Assembly: GCF_030696665.1 (NCBI RefSeq)
Contig: NZ_JAUYRV010000035.1
Span: 1-64,000, forward strand
DNA length: 64,000 nt
Source: Novosphingobium sp.
GTDB lineage: Bacteria > Pseudomonadota > Alphaproteobacteria > Sphingomonadales > Sphingomonadaceae
Direction of reading: 5' to 3'
The translations under genes were made by a program, and so were the position numbers. This document shows, in pieces, positions 42,315-50,247 of the stretch. The notes below the pieces were generated by a model. That model searched no databases, was not told where the DNA came from, and saw only the letters and a list, made by a program, of their open reading frames with translations. Numbering within the stretch: position 1 is the stretch's first letter; each line of letters starts with the position of its first letter.

Positions 42315-42770
42315 TCACACCACCCCGATCAGCGCCGCCTCAATCGCCCCAAGCCTGCGCAGAGTGCGTTCATAGCGCACCCGCAGCCCATCGGTTGTCG
42401 CACCCGATTCGCGCCCGCCCAGCGCCTCCCACACGCGCTCCCAGCGAAAGCCGCCGACATCGCGCCACGTCTTCATGGTCAGCACCACGGCCACCAGCGC
42501 ACGGTCAGCAGGCGCGATCTGTTCGGCAAGGCAGCCCACGTCCACGAACACCCGGTCACGCAACCGCACCTGCTTCAGGCCCATCTGCAGCCGAGGCCGC
42601 GCATCCTCGTCGGCATAGTCCATGATCTTGTCCCTGATGATCTGCGGCCACCATGATCGCGTCCCGCTGCCCAGCCATCCCTTTTCCTGGTCGGGCGACC
42701 GCATCAGCAGCTCCCACGCTTCCAGCAGCATATCTTCCGTCGCTTCGATCACCGGGTCTCGCCTTGCCAT
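42315..42770 (-). CDS. DUF6362-like phage protein, possible late regulator
   Basis: 151 residues. DPVIEATEDMLLEAWELLMRSP is followed by WPQIIRDKIMDYADED and a C-terminal helical part (WERVWEALGGRESGATTDGLRVRYERTLRRLG) with the look of a helix-turn-helix. Its place alone after the replication module and before the packaging genes is where many phages put a late-transcription activator. Function not established. Confidence 0.6.
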   Translation of the reverse strand: MARRDPVIEATEDMLLEAWELLMRSPDQEKGWLGSGTRSWWPQIIRDKIMDYADEDARPRLQMGLKQVRLRDRVFVDVGCLAEQIAPADRALVAVVLTMKTWRDVGGFRWERVWEALGGRESGATTDGLRVRYERTLRRLGAIEAALIGVV

Positions 42771-42810
42771 GCTCTTAACTCCAATTTTGAAATACAAGAT
42801 GTTGGTGAAG

Positions 42811-43119
42811 GACGGTTACGGATGGTACGGATGGTTTGCGGTCCACGGGTATGCAGGGGCGCGCAGGTATAGGGCAAACTGAAGTCCCCAACTGTCCGTA
42901 ACTATCCGTCAGTGACCTTTTGCCTTAGCATTTCCGCCGAGTCGCACTCACGGACAGTTGCCCAAAAACCCACCGTAAACCCGCCGTCAAAACCGTCCGT
43001 ATCGCCCGTTCGGCTCCTGCCCAGCCATCCCGAAGCGCCATCGCAAACACACCGGACAGCCCGCGCCACCCCCAAATGACGGACAGTTAGGCCCAACCGT
43101 CCGTAACCATCCGTCACTA
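42811..43119. repeat. Iteron-like array in the 385-bp gap after the D5 helicase
   Basis: The gap 42771-43155 has no gene. It carries a repeated word: AACTGTCCGT at 42890-42899, its exact reverse complement at 42950-42959 and 43079-43088, and the variant AACCGTCCGT at 42991-43000 and 43095-43104. Two longer copies (42890-42913 and 43095-43118) match in 21 of 24 positions, each with TCCGT twice, 10 bp apart. 42811-42834 holds an inverted form. The layout suggests binding sites of a replication protein, possibly the phage origin. Confidence 0.65.
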
Positions 43120-43155
43120 CATCTTGTGGTCCCTTGCAGGTCATCAGCACCACCC

Positions 43156-44865
43156 TCAACGCGGCCCAAACCGATCAGGGCCACCAGCGAAAGGGTCTGA
43201 TCCTGCGCCAAAATCGCCGGTCGGCTCCGCCGACCCTTGGCTGGGCCTATCGGCCTGCACCCCCGTTTCCATACCCAGCAGATCGCCCGCAGGCCGCAGA
43301 CGCACGCCCACGCGCACCTTGTTACCACGGCCATCCTTCTTGCCGATGATCTGCCGCTGCCCCAGCTCACGGCCAAAGCGGGTGGAATTCCACTTCTTGA
43401 TGGCGTCCTCTTCCACCTCATTGCGCTCCATCCACGCCTTGAAGTCTTCGAACAGCGCCTTGGATGGCGTGGTTGCTTCCCGGTCGGTCAGGTCGCACCG
43501 TTCGTCCATCCACTCGCCCAGCGGGTTGCCGGTGGACCAGAAATCGGCCAGCGCCTCGGCCTCGCGCTCCGGCACCGGCACACGCCTGTCACCCAACCAG
43601 TCAAGGCAGCCCGCGATCATCCAGTTCAGAATGCCGCTGGCCTCGCTCCACAGCCGTTCCCGCAGCGCGGCCGGGCTTTCAAAACCGCCCGGGATCTTGT
43701 CCAGATCGACCGGCCAATGCACCAGGCGAAAGCGGCGGCGAAATCCCTTGTCGTCACCGGGCATCGATGGCGTCGGGTTCACTTCCACAAACAGCTTCCA
43801 GCGCGGCTTGTACGTGATTTCAGTCTTGGCCCCCACGCCGCGCGCGGTCACCGTGCCACCGCCTGTCACCTGCTTGATCGTCTCGCCATCCCACGTTGAT
43901 CGCGGCGGCGGCTCCGGGGCCACCACCATGCGGATATCACCGGCAAGCCGCACCAGATCGCTGCGGTGTTCAGAACCGGCCTTCTGCATGCTCGCCTGCA
44001 GGAATGTCTTGATCGAAGTATCGCGGTAGTAATCGCCATGACCATGCGCGATGATTTCGTGCGTCTTGGTCTTGCCGTCGCCACCCCGGCCCTTGTGGAC
44101 ATAAAACTCTTCGCAATCGGTCAGCGCGGTAAGCGTCTGGCCGTACATGCGCGGAAACATCGCACGCACTTCGTCATAGGGCTGCACCAGCTCAAGCCGC
44201 TGCGTCCACATCGGGCACGTGGCTTTGGGGTCGAATATCCAGTTGCTCATCTGGCGCATCATGTCGGCGGGATCGTGCCCTTCGCGGAACCACGCGCCCC
44301 ACGCGCGCCCATCCTTGCCCGCAGCCTGCGCAATCAGCTTTCCCGCGCCTTTGCAATCGGCCACCCGGCCAAACCGGATCGTGCCGTTCTGCACGTTGTA
44401 GGCCAGCATGTCGGTGTCAAACTGCTCGCTCCAGGCGCGCATGTCGGGCAGGCTCTTGGCTTGCTTCAGCATGTTTTCGGTCTGGTTGGCATTACCGCTT
44501 TTGGTGGCATGTTTGGACAGCGCCTGTAGCCGGTCCAGCGCCCGCTCCGGCGTACACCAGTCGCCAAACCGCTCGATCAGGGCCTCACCATCGGGCCGCT
44601 TCGGATCACCGATCAGCGCGCCCAGCGCGGCCACTTCTTCATGAATGTGCGCCGCCACATCAAACGCCATCTGGTGCGCGCGGTATTCGCCCTCGCGCTC
44701 GCACCAGCGCCTGCCGTCAAAGGCAATCCAGAAGCTGTCGTCCACCCATTTCAGCAGGCCCTTGGCCAGCACTTCCAGACGCCGCGCATTGCCGTAATCG
44801 TTGGTTTCAAACCACGCCATCTGCAGCGGATCATCCACCGTTACAGGGATCATTGAATCGGTCAC
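43156..44865 (-). CDS. D5-type phage primase/helicase (superfamily 3)
   Basis: 569 residues from a GTG overlapping the previous stop (GTGA). A D5-type N domain (about 1-220) precedes an SF3 helicase: Walker A GRGGDGKT (259-266), then LAGDIRMVVAPEPPP and KLFVEVNPTPSMPGDDKGFRRRFRLVHWP, the SF3 B' and C motifs. The C-terminal winged-helix part follows. Such proteins load at the phage origin and unwind DNA. The iteron gap directly after the gene supports an origin-binding role. Confidence 0.9.
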   Translation of the reverse strand: MTDSMIPVTVDDPLQMAWFETNDYGNARRLEVLAKGLLKWVDDSFWIAFDGRRWCEREGEYRAHQMAFDVAAHIHEEVAALGALIGDPKRPDGEALIERFGDWCTPERALDRLQALSKHATKSGNANQTENMLKQAKSLPDMRAWSEQFDTDMLAYNVQNGTIRFGRVADCKGAGKLIAQAAGKDGRAWGAWFREGHDPADMMRQMSNWIFDPKATCPMWTQRLELVQPYDEVRAMFPRMYGQTLTALTDCEEFYVHKGRGGDGKTKTHEIIAHGHGDYYRDTSIKTFLQASMQKAGSEHRSDLVRLAGDIRMVVAPEPPPRSTWDGETIKQVTGGGTVTARGVGAKTEITYKPRWKLFVEVNPTPSMPGDDKGFRRRFRLVHWPVDLDKIPGGFESPAALRERLWSEASGILNWMIAGCLDWLGDRRVPVPEREAEALADFWSTGNPLGEWMDERCDLTDREATTPSKALFEDFKAWMERNEVEEDAIKKWNSTRFGRELGQRQIIGKKDGRGNKVRVGVRLRPAGDLLGMETGVQADRPSQGSAEPTGDFGAGSDPFAGGPDRFGPR

Positions 44866-45566
44866 CGGATACCCCTGTTCATGCGCGCGATCTGGGCAAA
44901 GGCGATGGCATCGCCCACCTGTTTCTGTTTTGTGGTCGCAGGCTTGGGCGGCTTGGCGAATAGCGCCGCCAACTTCTCATCCGCGGTAGGCGCATCGGCA
45001 ATCCGCGCCGGACCACCGGCCTCGTCCACCGTTCCGCGATAGGCGCGAAACACTTCCTCACCACCACGCATCAAGGCCACGCCGTGCTTGGCGCACTGCT
45101 CGTACCAGCGCACGGTCAGCGCCAGTTGCTTGACCTGAAATCCCTGATCGGCCGCCAGCTTGCGCCGCGCCTTTTCCGCCTCGCGCAGTTGGGCCACTTC
45201 GTCGCGCAGGTCCAAAAGGGCAACCACATGCTCGACCAGCAGCTGCGCGCGATCGACATCGGCCAGCCCGTCCAGCTCTGCTGCCAGCAGGTTGGTCGCC
45301 AGCGCCATCGCATCGATGCGCAGCGGCACCGCTGGTGCCTCGCCACCTAAAGCCGCCTCATAGGCTTCCAGCAGCGCATCGGCCTCGCCCCGCTCGGACG
45401 GCGTCATCTTGCGCCGCGCGATCACCTGCCGAAAGGTCGCCAAGTTGTACCCAACCGCCTTGACCTCGGCCATCACCTCACGCCGCTCGCCTTGCAGGTT
45501 GGCGACTTCCGCGTCGATCATCTCGACCCGCTCGACAAGTCCCTTCAGCCGCCGATCGTCGTTCAT
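44862..45566 (-). CDS. GapR-domain (DUF2312) protein with long C-terminal extension
   Basis: 234 residues. Residues 4-75 (LKGLVERVEMIDAEVANLQG ... LLEAYEAALG) match the DUF2312/GapR fold, a helical clamp that binds overtwisted DNA ahead of replication forks in alphaproteobacteria. Host GapR is about 90 residues; here some 150 more residues follow, with a coiled coil (LRDEVAQLREAEKARRKLA) and a lysine-rich tail. ATG 45566 overlaps the primase stop, and the stop overlaps the D5 start. It probably assists phage replication. Confidence 0.78.
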   Translation of the reverse strand: MNDDRRLKGLVERVEMIDAEVANLQGERREVMAEVKAVGYNLATFRQVIARRKMTPSERGEADALLEAYEAALGGEAPAVPLRIDAMALATNLLAAELDGLADVDRAQLLVEHVVALLDLRDEVAQLREAEKARRKLAADQGFQVKQLALTVRWYEQCAKHGVALMRGGEEVFRAYRGTVDEAGGPARIADAPTADEKLAALFAKPPKPATTKQKQVGDAIAFAQIARMNRGIR

Positions 45567-46849
45567 CGTCTTTCCGCCTTCGCCGCATCGTTGAAATCCA
45601 TGCCCAGCGGTGCGCGCATGGCATGCACCTGATGCACCCCTGCCCCGCGCCACCGCTTGACGAACAGTTCCGCGCAGATCCGCGCACGCTCTGCCCCGGT
45701 GATCGCCCGGTTGATGATCGGCGCACCCTTGCGCTCGATCACCGCTTCGCCAAGGAACCGCCCGCTGCGCTGGTCACGCATGCCTTTCAGCGGGGCCATG
45801 TCGCTGTCGATCAACCCCGTCACCGCGCCGGTATGCCCCGGAATGGCAAAGGCAGGCTTTTCCGCGTCCGGCTCGATGGCAAACAGCGGCCAGATGCGGT
45901 TCCCGCGATACCGCACGCCGCCCTGCAGGTTGTCCAGGCTAAGCGTGGCAATGCCCACCGCGTCACCATCAGCCCCGGCCAACGCCATGCCGCACAGCAC
46001 CGTTTCGTTGCCTTCACCCACAAACAGCGCCGCATCGGGCCGATATTGGCCCAGCAGCACGCAACCACCCTTCACCGGCCCCAACATCTTGCGCTTGGCC
46101 AGCATCGGGTCGGGATCGTCAGGCTTGGCCCACGGCTTGCGGCGCAGCATGGTGCCGGTGCCATCGGGGTTCATGAACGTCACGTGCAGCGCCACCGGCT
46201 TGAACGTCAGCAGGCCTTCGGCCAGTTCAGGCCGCGTCACCATGCCGATCAGCGCTGGCGCGATCAGGCCCTTGCGCGGATCCTTGCCCACTTCCCATTG
46301 CGATATCGGGCAATCGGGCAGCAGCCTGAATGCCGTCAGCCGCGTGTGGTGCAATACACTGGCAGGCACACCCCGCCCGATGAAGTACCGCCGCGCCGCT
46401 TCCGGGTTTGGCCGTGCCTGCGCCCAGATCCAACGCGCCATGTCCACCACGCTCACCAGCTCGCGCTCCGGCCTGGCTGATGGCGCACGGTCACACAGGA
46501 TCGGCCCACGCGCTTCACCTTTGGCCCCATCGGCAGAAAGGCCCGCCATGCGCTCGCACTCGGCCAGCGCATCGGGAAAGCTCATTCCCATGTGATCGCG
46601 CACAAACGCCACCACATCGCCGTGCCATCCACAGCCAAAGCAATGCCCGAATCCGTTTTCAGGGCTGGTGCCCCCGGTCATGATCGAAAAGCTGGCCGAA
46701 TTGCCGCTGTGAAATGGGCACTTCGCCCGCCGCCGCGTGGAACTGGCACTGCCGCTCATCTTCACCCCGGCGCGCGTCACCGCATCGTCAATTGATAGCG
46801 CGCGCTTCACCCGGTCAATCCGGCTCGGCCCTGAATGATCGCCCTGCAC
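45563..46849 (-). CDS. CHC2 zinc-finger / Toprim primase
   Basis: 428 residues. The N-terminal zinc ribbon has CPFH (Cys44, His47) and CFGC (Cys70, Cys73), as in DnaG-type primases. A Toprim-like domain follows with LFVGEGNET and a later DSDMAP acidic motif. The C-terminus ends MDFNDAAK, frequent in phage Toprim primases. It would make primers for phage replication, with the D5 protein as helicase. A GTG at 46849 is the likely start. Confidence 0.88.
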   Translation of the reverse strand: MQGDHSGPSRIDRVKRALSIDDAVTRAGVKMSGSASSTRRRAKCPFHSGNSASFSIMTGGTSPENGFGHCFGCGWHGDVVAFVRDHMGMSFPDALAECERMAGLSADGAKGEARGPILCDRAPSARPERELVSVVDMARWIWAQARPNPEAARRYFIGRGVPASVLHHTRLTAFRLLPDCPISQWEVGKDPRKGLIAPALIGMVTRPELAEGLLTFKPVALHVTFMNPDGTGTMLRRKPWAKPDDPDPMLAKRKMLGPVKGGCVLLGQYRPDAALFVGEGNETVLCGMALAGADGDAVGIATLSLDNLQGGVRYRGNRIWPLFAIEPDAEKPAFAIPGHTGAVTGLIDSDMAPLKGMRDQRSGRFLGEAVIERKGAPIINRAITGAERARICAELFVKRWRGAGVHQVHAMRAPLGMDFNDAAKAERR

Positions 46850-46852
46850 CGC

Positions 46853-47068
46853 TCAATCCGCCGCCTGCGTGGCGTTTACGTTGGAAGTGCCAAGAATCGC
46901 ACGAATCCGGTCAAACTGCGCCATCGCCCGCGCCACATCGGCCCGCGGCGTATCCGCGCTGCATTCCAGCGCCACTTGCGCCAGCGCCGCAATCTCGCGC
47001 GCCTGGGCATAGGCCTTCCACCGCGGCACGCCACCACGCGCCGGGCCAATGTCAGTTTGAACGCTCAT
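46853..47068 (-). CDS. 71-residue phage hypothetical protein
   Basis: Short, mostly helical product (WKAYAQAREIAALAQVALECSADTPRADVARAMAQFDRIRAI) between the clamp and the primase. No family recognised. Conserved direction and tight spacing (16 bp after the clamp, 3 bp before the primase) support it as a gene. Confidence 0.6.
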   Translation of the reverse strand: MSVQTDIGPARGGVPRWKAYAQAREIAALAQVALECSADTPRADVARAMAQFDRIRAILGTSNVNATQAAD

Positions 47069-47084
47069 GTCAGGCTCCCGCCAA

Positions 47085-48332
47085 TCAAACCCGCAACGGC
47101 ATCAGAACTTGGACAAGCGCGGACTCGCCGCCTTCGGCCTCGATCCGGCAAGGCCCACCTTCATCGGTGAACTTCATCACCACCTTGTCCGTGGCCACCG
47201 CGCCCAGGCACGCGCGCCAGTAATCGCCGTTGAACCCGATCTCGATGGCATCGCCCATGTACATGCAGGGCAGCTCTTCCATGGCATCGCCGATCTCGAT
47301 CGAAGTGGTGGAAACCGTGGCCTTGTCGCCATCCAGCACCAGCTTCACCGCCCGCGTCTTGTCCGAACAGACCGTCGCCACGCGCTTGATCGCCGCGCTC
47401 AACGCCTCCCGGTCAATCGTCAGCACGTTGGGCGGCGCGCTGGGGATCACCCGCGTGTAATCGGGAAAGGTGCCGTCAATCGTCTTGGCGATCAGCGTCA
47501 CTTCGCCGCCATCGGCTGCGGGCATCTGCCAATAGATCACATTGCCCTTGGCCGGAGCGTCAACCTCGACCATCGCCGGGCTGTCGGCCTCCTGCGCCTT
47601 CACCGCTGCCACCAGCAGCTTGTCCAGCACAGCCACCGTCTGCCGCCCCACGATCACCGCCGGAAACGAAGCCGCCCCATCGGGCGCATCATGCGCCAGT
47701 CGCGCCAGCTTGTGCCCATCGGTCGCCGCAAAGCGCTGGTCGAGCGCTTCAGGATGCATGTAGATTCCGTTCAGATAATACCGCGTCTCTTCGCTGGAAA
47801 TCGCATGCTCCACCGCCGCAAACACATCGGCCAGCGCCGTGGCGGCAATGCTGAAGCTGCACCCCATCTCCGGCGCAACCGGCATCGGGAAGTCGGTCAC
47901 CGGCAAACACGCCACCCGAAACCGGCTGCGCCCCGCCTTGATCGTTACGCGAGTCTCATCACCTACCGGCCCGGTCACTTCCACCATCGCATCACCATCG
48001 ATCTGCTTGACGATGGCCAGCAAAGCCCGCGCCGGCACGCACGTGGCAAAAGGCCGGATCGATGCCACCCACTCGGCAGAATTCGGTTCGCGGTCACTGG
48101 TGGCAAGCGTGCGGATCATCCACTGGTCCAGATCACACCCGGTCAGCGTCAACCCACCGTCCGCCACCTCGATCCGCACCGTGTTCAGGATGGGAATCGT
48201 ATACTTCCCCCCCGGCGGCGTAACTTCCACCACATCGCCCAGCGCCTTCGCCAAAGCCTTGGCCGCAATCCGAAACGCAGGCTTGCGCGCATCGACGGAC
48301 TTATCCACCGCGTTGGCCACCGCGCGCGTCAT
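47085..48332 (-). CDS. Phage-encoded DNA sliding clamp (DnaN-like)
   Basis: 415 residues, longer than the usual 370. Clamp hallmarks are seen: ISSEETRYYLNGIYMH and FAATDGHKLAR in domain 2, TFPDYTRVIP at the start of domain 3 and a C-terminus LVQVLMPLRV like the VMPMRL end of E. coli beta. The N-domain (FRIAAKALAKALGDVVEVTPPGGKYTIPILNTVRIE) is also present. A clamp of its own would let the phage tether host polymerase to its forks. The start and stop overlap neighbours. Confidence 0.92.
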   Translation of the reverse strand: MTRAVANAVDKSVDARKPAFRIAAKALAKALGDVVEVTPPGGKYTIPILNTVRIEVADGGLTLTGCDLDQWMIRTLATSDREPNSAEWVASIRPFATCVPARALLAIVKQIDGDAMVEVTGPVGDETRVTIKAGRSRFRVACLPVTDFPMPVAPEMGCSFSIAATALADVFAAVEHAISSEETRYYLNGIYMHPEALDQRFAATDGHKLARLAHDAPDGAASFPAVIVGRQTVAVLDKLLVAAVKAQEADSPAMVEVDAPAKGNVIYWQMPAADGGEVTLIAKTIDGTFPDYTRVIPSAPPNVLTIDREALSAAIKRVATVCSDKTRAVKLVLDGDKATVSTTSIEIGDAMEELPCMYMGDAIEIGFNGDYWRACLGAVATDKVVMKFTDEGGPCRIEAEGGESALVQVLMPLRV

Positions 48333-48757
48333 GCCGAAACCCCCACTTCGTCATTCCCGCGAAGGCGGGAATCCAGCCAATCAACATCCGTCGCCCCGGG
48401 CTCGACTTCTTCTTCACTGCCAAACACTAGTGGCCCAGGATGCCCCGCACCGTGCAGCATCGCCTGCAGATCTTCGATCTCTTCCATCACAACTGCAGCA
48501 CGCGCCTGCGCCACAAACATCTCCGGCATATGCAACCCGCCCTCGATATCGGCGATCATCACTTCCAGCTGGCGCGCACGGTCACACAGGATCGGATCGG
48601 GATTGCCCTTGTCCTTGTCGGCCAACCGCCGCGCCACCGCCGCACGTTCGCGCAGGAAGTGCAGCACCAGCCCCACACCGGCACTGATCCCGACCACAGG
48701 CGCGGTCAGCACCAGCGTAATGCCGCCATTGTTCGGCAGAATGCCTTCACCACTCAT
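48329..48757 (-). CDS. Phage membrane protein with repeat-encoded C-terminus
   Basis: 142 residues. One hydrophobic segment (ITLVLTAPVVGISAGVGLVLHFL) is followed by a charged helical region (RERAAVARRLADKDK, QLEVMIADIEGGL). The last residues, DWLDSRLRGNDEVG, come from a REP element (48349-48376) that has become the 3' end of the gene. It lies between the clamp gene and a regulator-like gene. Function unknown. Confidence 0.6.
   Translation of the reverse strand: MSGEGILPNNGGITLVLTAPVVGISAGVGLVLHFLRERAAVARRLADKDKGNPDPILCDRARQLEVMIADIEGGLHMPEMFVAQARAAVVMEEIEDLQAMLHGAGHPGPLVFGSEEEVEPGATDVDWLDSRLRGNDEVGVSA
48349..48376. repeat. REP unit inside the prophage
   Basis: CGTCATTCCCGCGAAGGCGGGAATCCAG, the same unit as the host REPIN at 440-538, placed at the 3' end of the gene 48329-48757 and translated. 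Confidence 0.8.
48389..48413. repeat. Palindromic repeat, family A copy 3 (partial)
   Basis: CGTCGCCCCGGGCTCGACTTC then TTC: the right arm of the palindrome is missing. It lies in the coding region of 48329-48757 next to the REP unit. Confidence 0.5.
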
Positions 48758-49302
48758 CGCGCCATCTCCTCAAAAGCAGCGCTCCGCCGCCCGGTTTCCA
48801 TGATCTTCACGCGCCGCCGCACATTGCCCGCGCCTTCGTATTCCATCGCGATCAGCCCCGGCGCGATCAGCTTGTCGCGCAGCAGATACCGCGCCTGGTC
48901 GGCGTCCTTCAGCCCGGCAAAGGCGGCAAGGTCGGCATTGCTCGGGCACGGCGCACCCATGTTCGCCGCACGCACCAGCATCAGATAGATGCGCCCCTCG
49001 GGCGTCTCGCGGAATTCGTCGCTGATCGAAATGCGCCGCGCCCGCTCGCCGCCGTCCATCCCATGCGGATCAAGCGTCACCGGCCGCAACCGCTTCACCA
49101 CGCGCAACAGCCCGCCATCGCCCGCGCGCACATTGTGCGCCGTCAGCTCGGCACTGGCGATCAACGCGTTGACGCGCTGCACCACCGGCTCGCGCGGATC
49201 GAGCGTCGGCCCAATGGCATAAGTCCACTTGGCATTGGGCCGCGCATCGGCAAACCACGCCTCAAATTCGTGCGCCGATTTGTACAGCGTGCTGGCGGTC
49301 AT
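48754..49302 (-). CDS. Phage hypothetical protein
   Basis: 182 residues from the ATG at 49302 overlapping the CII-like stop. The sequence mixes helices and strands (YKSAHEFEAWFADARPNAKWTYAIG; LMLVRAANMGAPCPSNADLAAFAGLKDADQARYLLRDKLI). The latter stretch could be a winged helix, so a DNA-binding or regulatory role is possible. No family recognised. Confidence 0.6.
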   Translation of the reverse strand: MTASTLYKSAHEFEAWFADARPNAKWTYAIGPTLDPREPVVQRVNALIASAELTAHNVRAGDGGLLRVVKRLRPVTLDPHGMDGGERARRISISDEFRETPEGRIYLMLVRAANMGAPCPSNADLAAFAGLKDADQARYLLRDKLIAPGLIAMEYEGAGNVRRRVKIMETGRRSAAFEEMAR

Positions 49303-49760
49303 GAATCCCCCCGAATGCTTTCCAGCGCCGCACAAAGCTGCGCCGCTTTGCGCGTCATGTCGTGCAGTTCGCCCAGCGCGGCATCAGCTTCCAAAGGCGA
49401 GACCTTGCCATCGGCCAGCGCGGCGCTGATCGATCCGGCCACGTCGCCCAGTTCCTTGGAAAGCCCCATCACCATGCCAGCGATGCTGCCTTCATCGGCC
49501 AGCACATCGATGTTGGGCACAAACACCCCGCCCAGCTCACGCGCCAGTGCGCTGGTGATCGGCGGCAGCTGCCCCGCAGCAACGGCAATTTCATCCAGCG
49601 CCAGCGCACAATCGGCGGGCGGAAAGGCGGCATGGTTCAGATTGTTCCAATCCCCCGCCACAGACCGGCCCCGCTCCGCCGTCGCCGCCGCACCATCCAC
49701 CCCGCCACACAGATGCACCGCATGCCGCACCGCGCGCTTGATGCGTCCCTTGCCACCCAT
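49299..49760 (-). CDS. CII-like phage regulatory protein (putative)
   Basis: 153 residues. The N-terminal part (RIKRAVRHAVHLCGGVDGAAATAERGRSVAGDWNNLNHAAFPPADCALALDEIA) has the build of the phage CII (CP76-type) helix-turn-helix proteins, followed by helical oligomerisation segments. Position second in the leftward operon, after a Cro-like gene, fits a regulator of lysogeny. ATG 49760 shares bases with the previous stop; a GTG lies 3 bp earlier. Confidence 0.62.
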   Translation of the reverse strand: MGGKGRIKRAVRHAVHLCGGVDGAAATAERGRSVAGDWNNLNHAAFPPADCALALDEIAVAAGQLPPITSALARELGGVFVPNIDVLADEGSIAGMVMGLSKELGDVAGSISAALADGKVSPLEADAALGELHDMTRKAAQLCAALESIRGDS

Positions 49761-50158
49761 CACGCCGCGCTCCCCAAAACCGTCGCCCCGTGCTCGACAC
49801 GGGGCTGGGCTTGTTCTTCCTGCGCCGCCCCCTGATCCAGCTCACCGGACAAGCCGTTGATTTGTCCGGTAGAGTTTCCTTCCGGTTCGGTGGAAACACC
49901 CGTCACATGAACAAACGCCCGCACATCATCCGGCACCGCCCCATCAGGCCAGTTGCCAGCATCGCCAAGGAAGCGGGCGAACCGTTCCAGCGTGGCCGTG
50001 GTGGTCACCGGATTGGTTTCGATTCGGCTGAAGAAACCCCCATCGTTCATCACGCTGCGGCCAAGCCGCGCCAGCGATGCCTGATGTTGATCGACCCAAA
50101 GCTGGGCCGCTGTTTTCAACCGCTCAACCAGCGGCGCGGGTTCGATGACCTTTTCCAT
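49760..50158 (-). CDS. Cro-like protein, first gene of the leftward operon
   Basis: 132 residues. LKTAAQLWVDQHQASLARLGRSVMNDGGFFSRIETNPVTTTATLERFARFL has the spacing of a helix-turn-helix, and the gene is the first one read away from the repressor, where lambdoid phages place cro. The ATG at 50158 lies only about 3-7 bp after the predicted transcription start, so the mRNA may be leaderless. The C-terminal residues AQPRVEHGATV are encoded by a family A repeat. Confidence 0.62.
   Translation of the reverse strand: MEKVIEPAPLVERLKTAAQLWVDQHQASLARLGRSVMNDGGFFSRIETNPVTTTATLERFARFLGDAGNWPDGAVPDDVRAFVHVTGVSTEPEGNSTGQINGLSGELDQGAAQEEQAQPRVEHGATVLGSAA
49781..49820. repeat. Palindromic repeat, family A copy 4
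   Basis: CGTCGCCCCGTGCTCGACACGGGGCTGGGC. The palindrome is kept although the bases differ (compensated changes). It is translated as part of the Cro-like C-terminus. Confidence 0.65.
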
Positions 50159-50167
50159 AGGCGCTGG

Positions 50168-50209
50168 ATATGATGGATTTATCCATGATTGGTCAAGTGG
50201 GTATTTCCA
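50168..50209 (-). promoter_or_regulatory. Leftward early promoter with embedded operators
   Basis: Read leftward: -35 TTGACC (50196-50191), a 17-bp spacer, -10 TCATAT (50173-50168). The spacer contains TGGATAAATCCA (50185-50174 on this strand). A degenerate operator lies upstream at 50198-50209 (TGGAAATACCCA on this strand) and another at 50233-50244 (CGGGTAAATCCA). The same word and layout occur in the rightward promoter at 51503-51554, so both are probably bound by the repressor at 50248-50991. Confidence 0.7.
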
Positions 50210-50247
50210 CAATTCCCCCGATGGGTGATTTGCGGGTAAATCCATGC

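Noticed and set aside
42811..43119. CRISPR-like array in the iteron gap
   Set aside because: Repeats are about 10 bp, on both strands and unevenly spaced.
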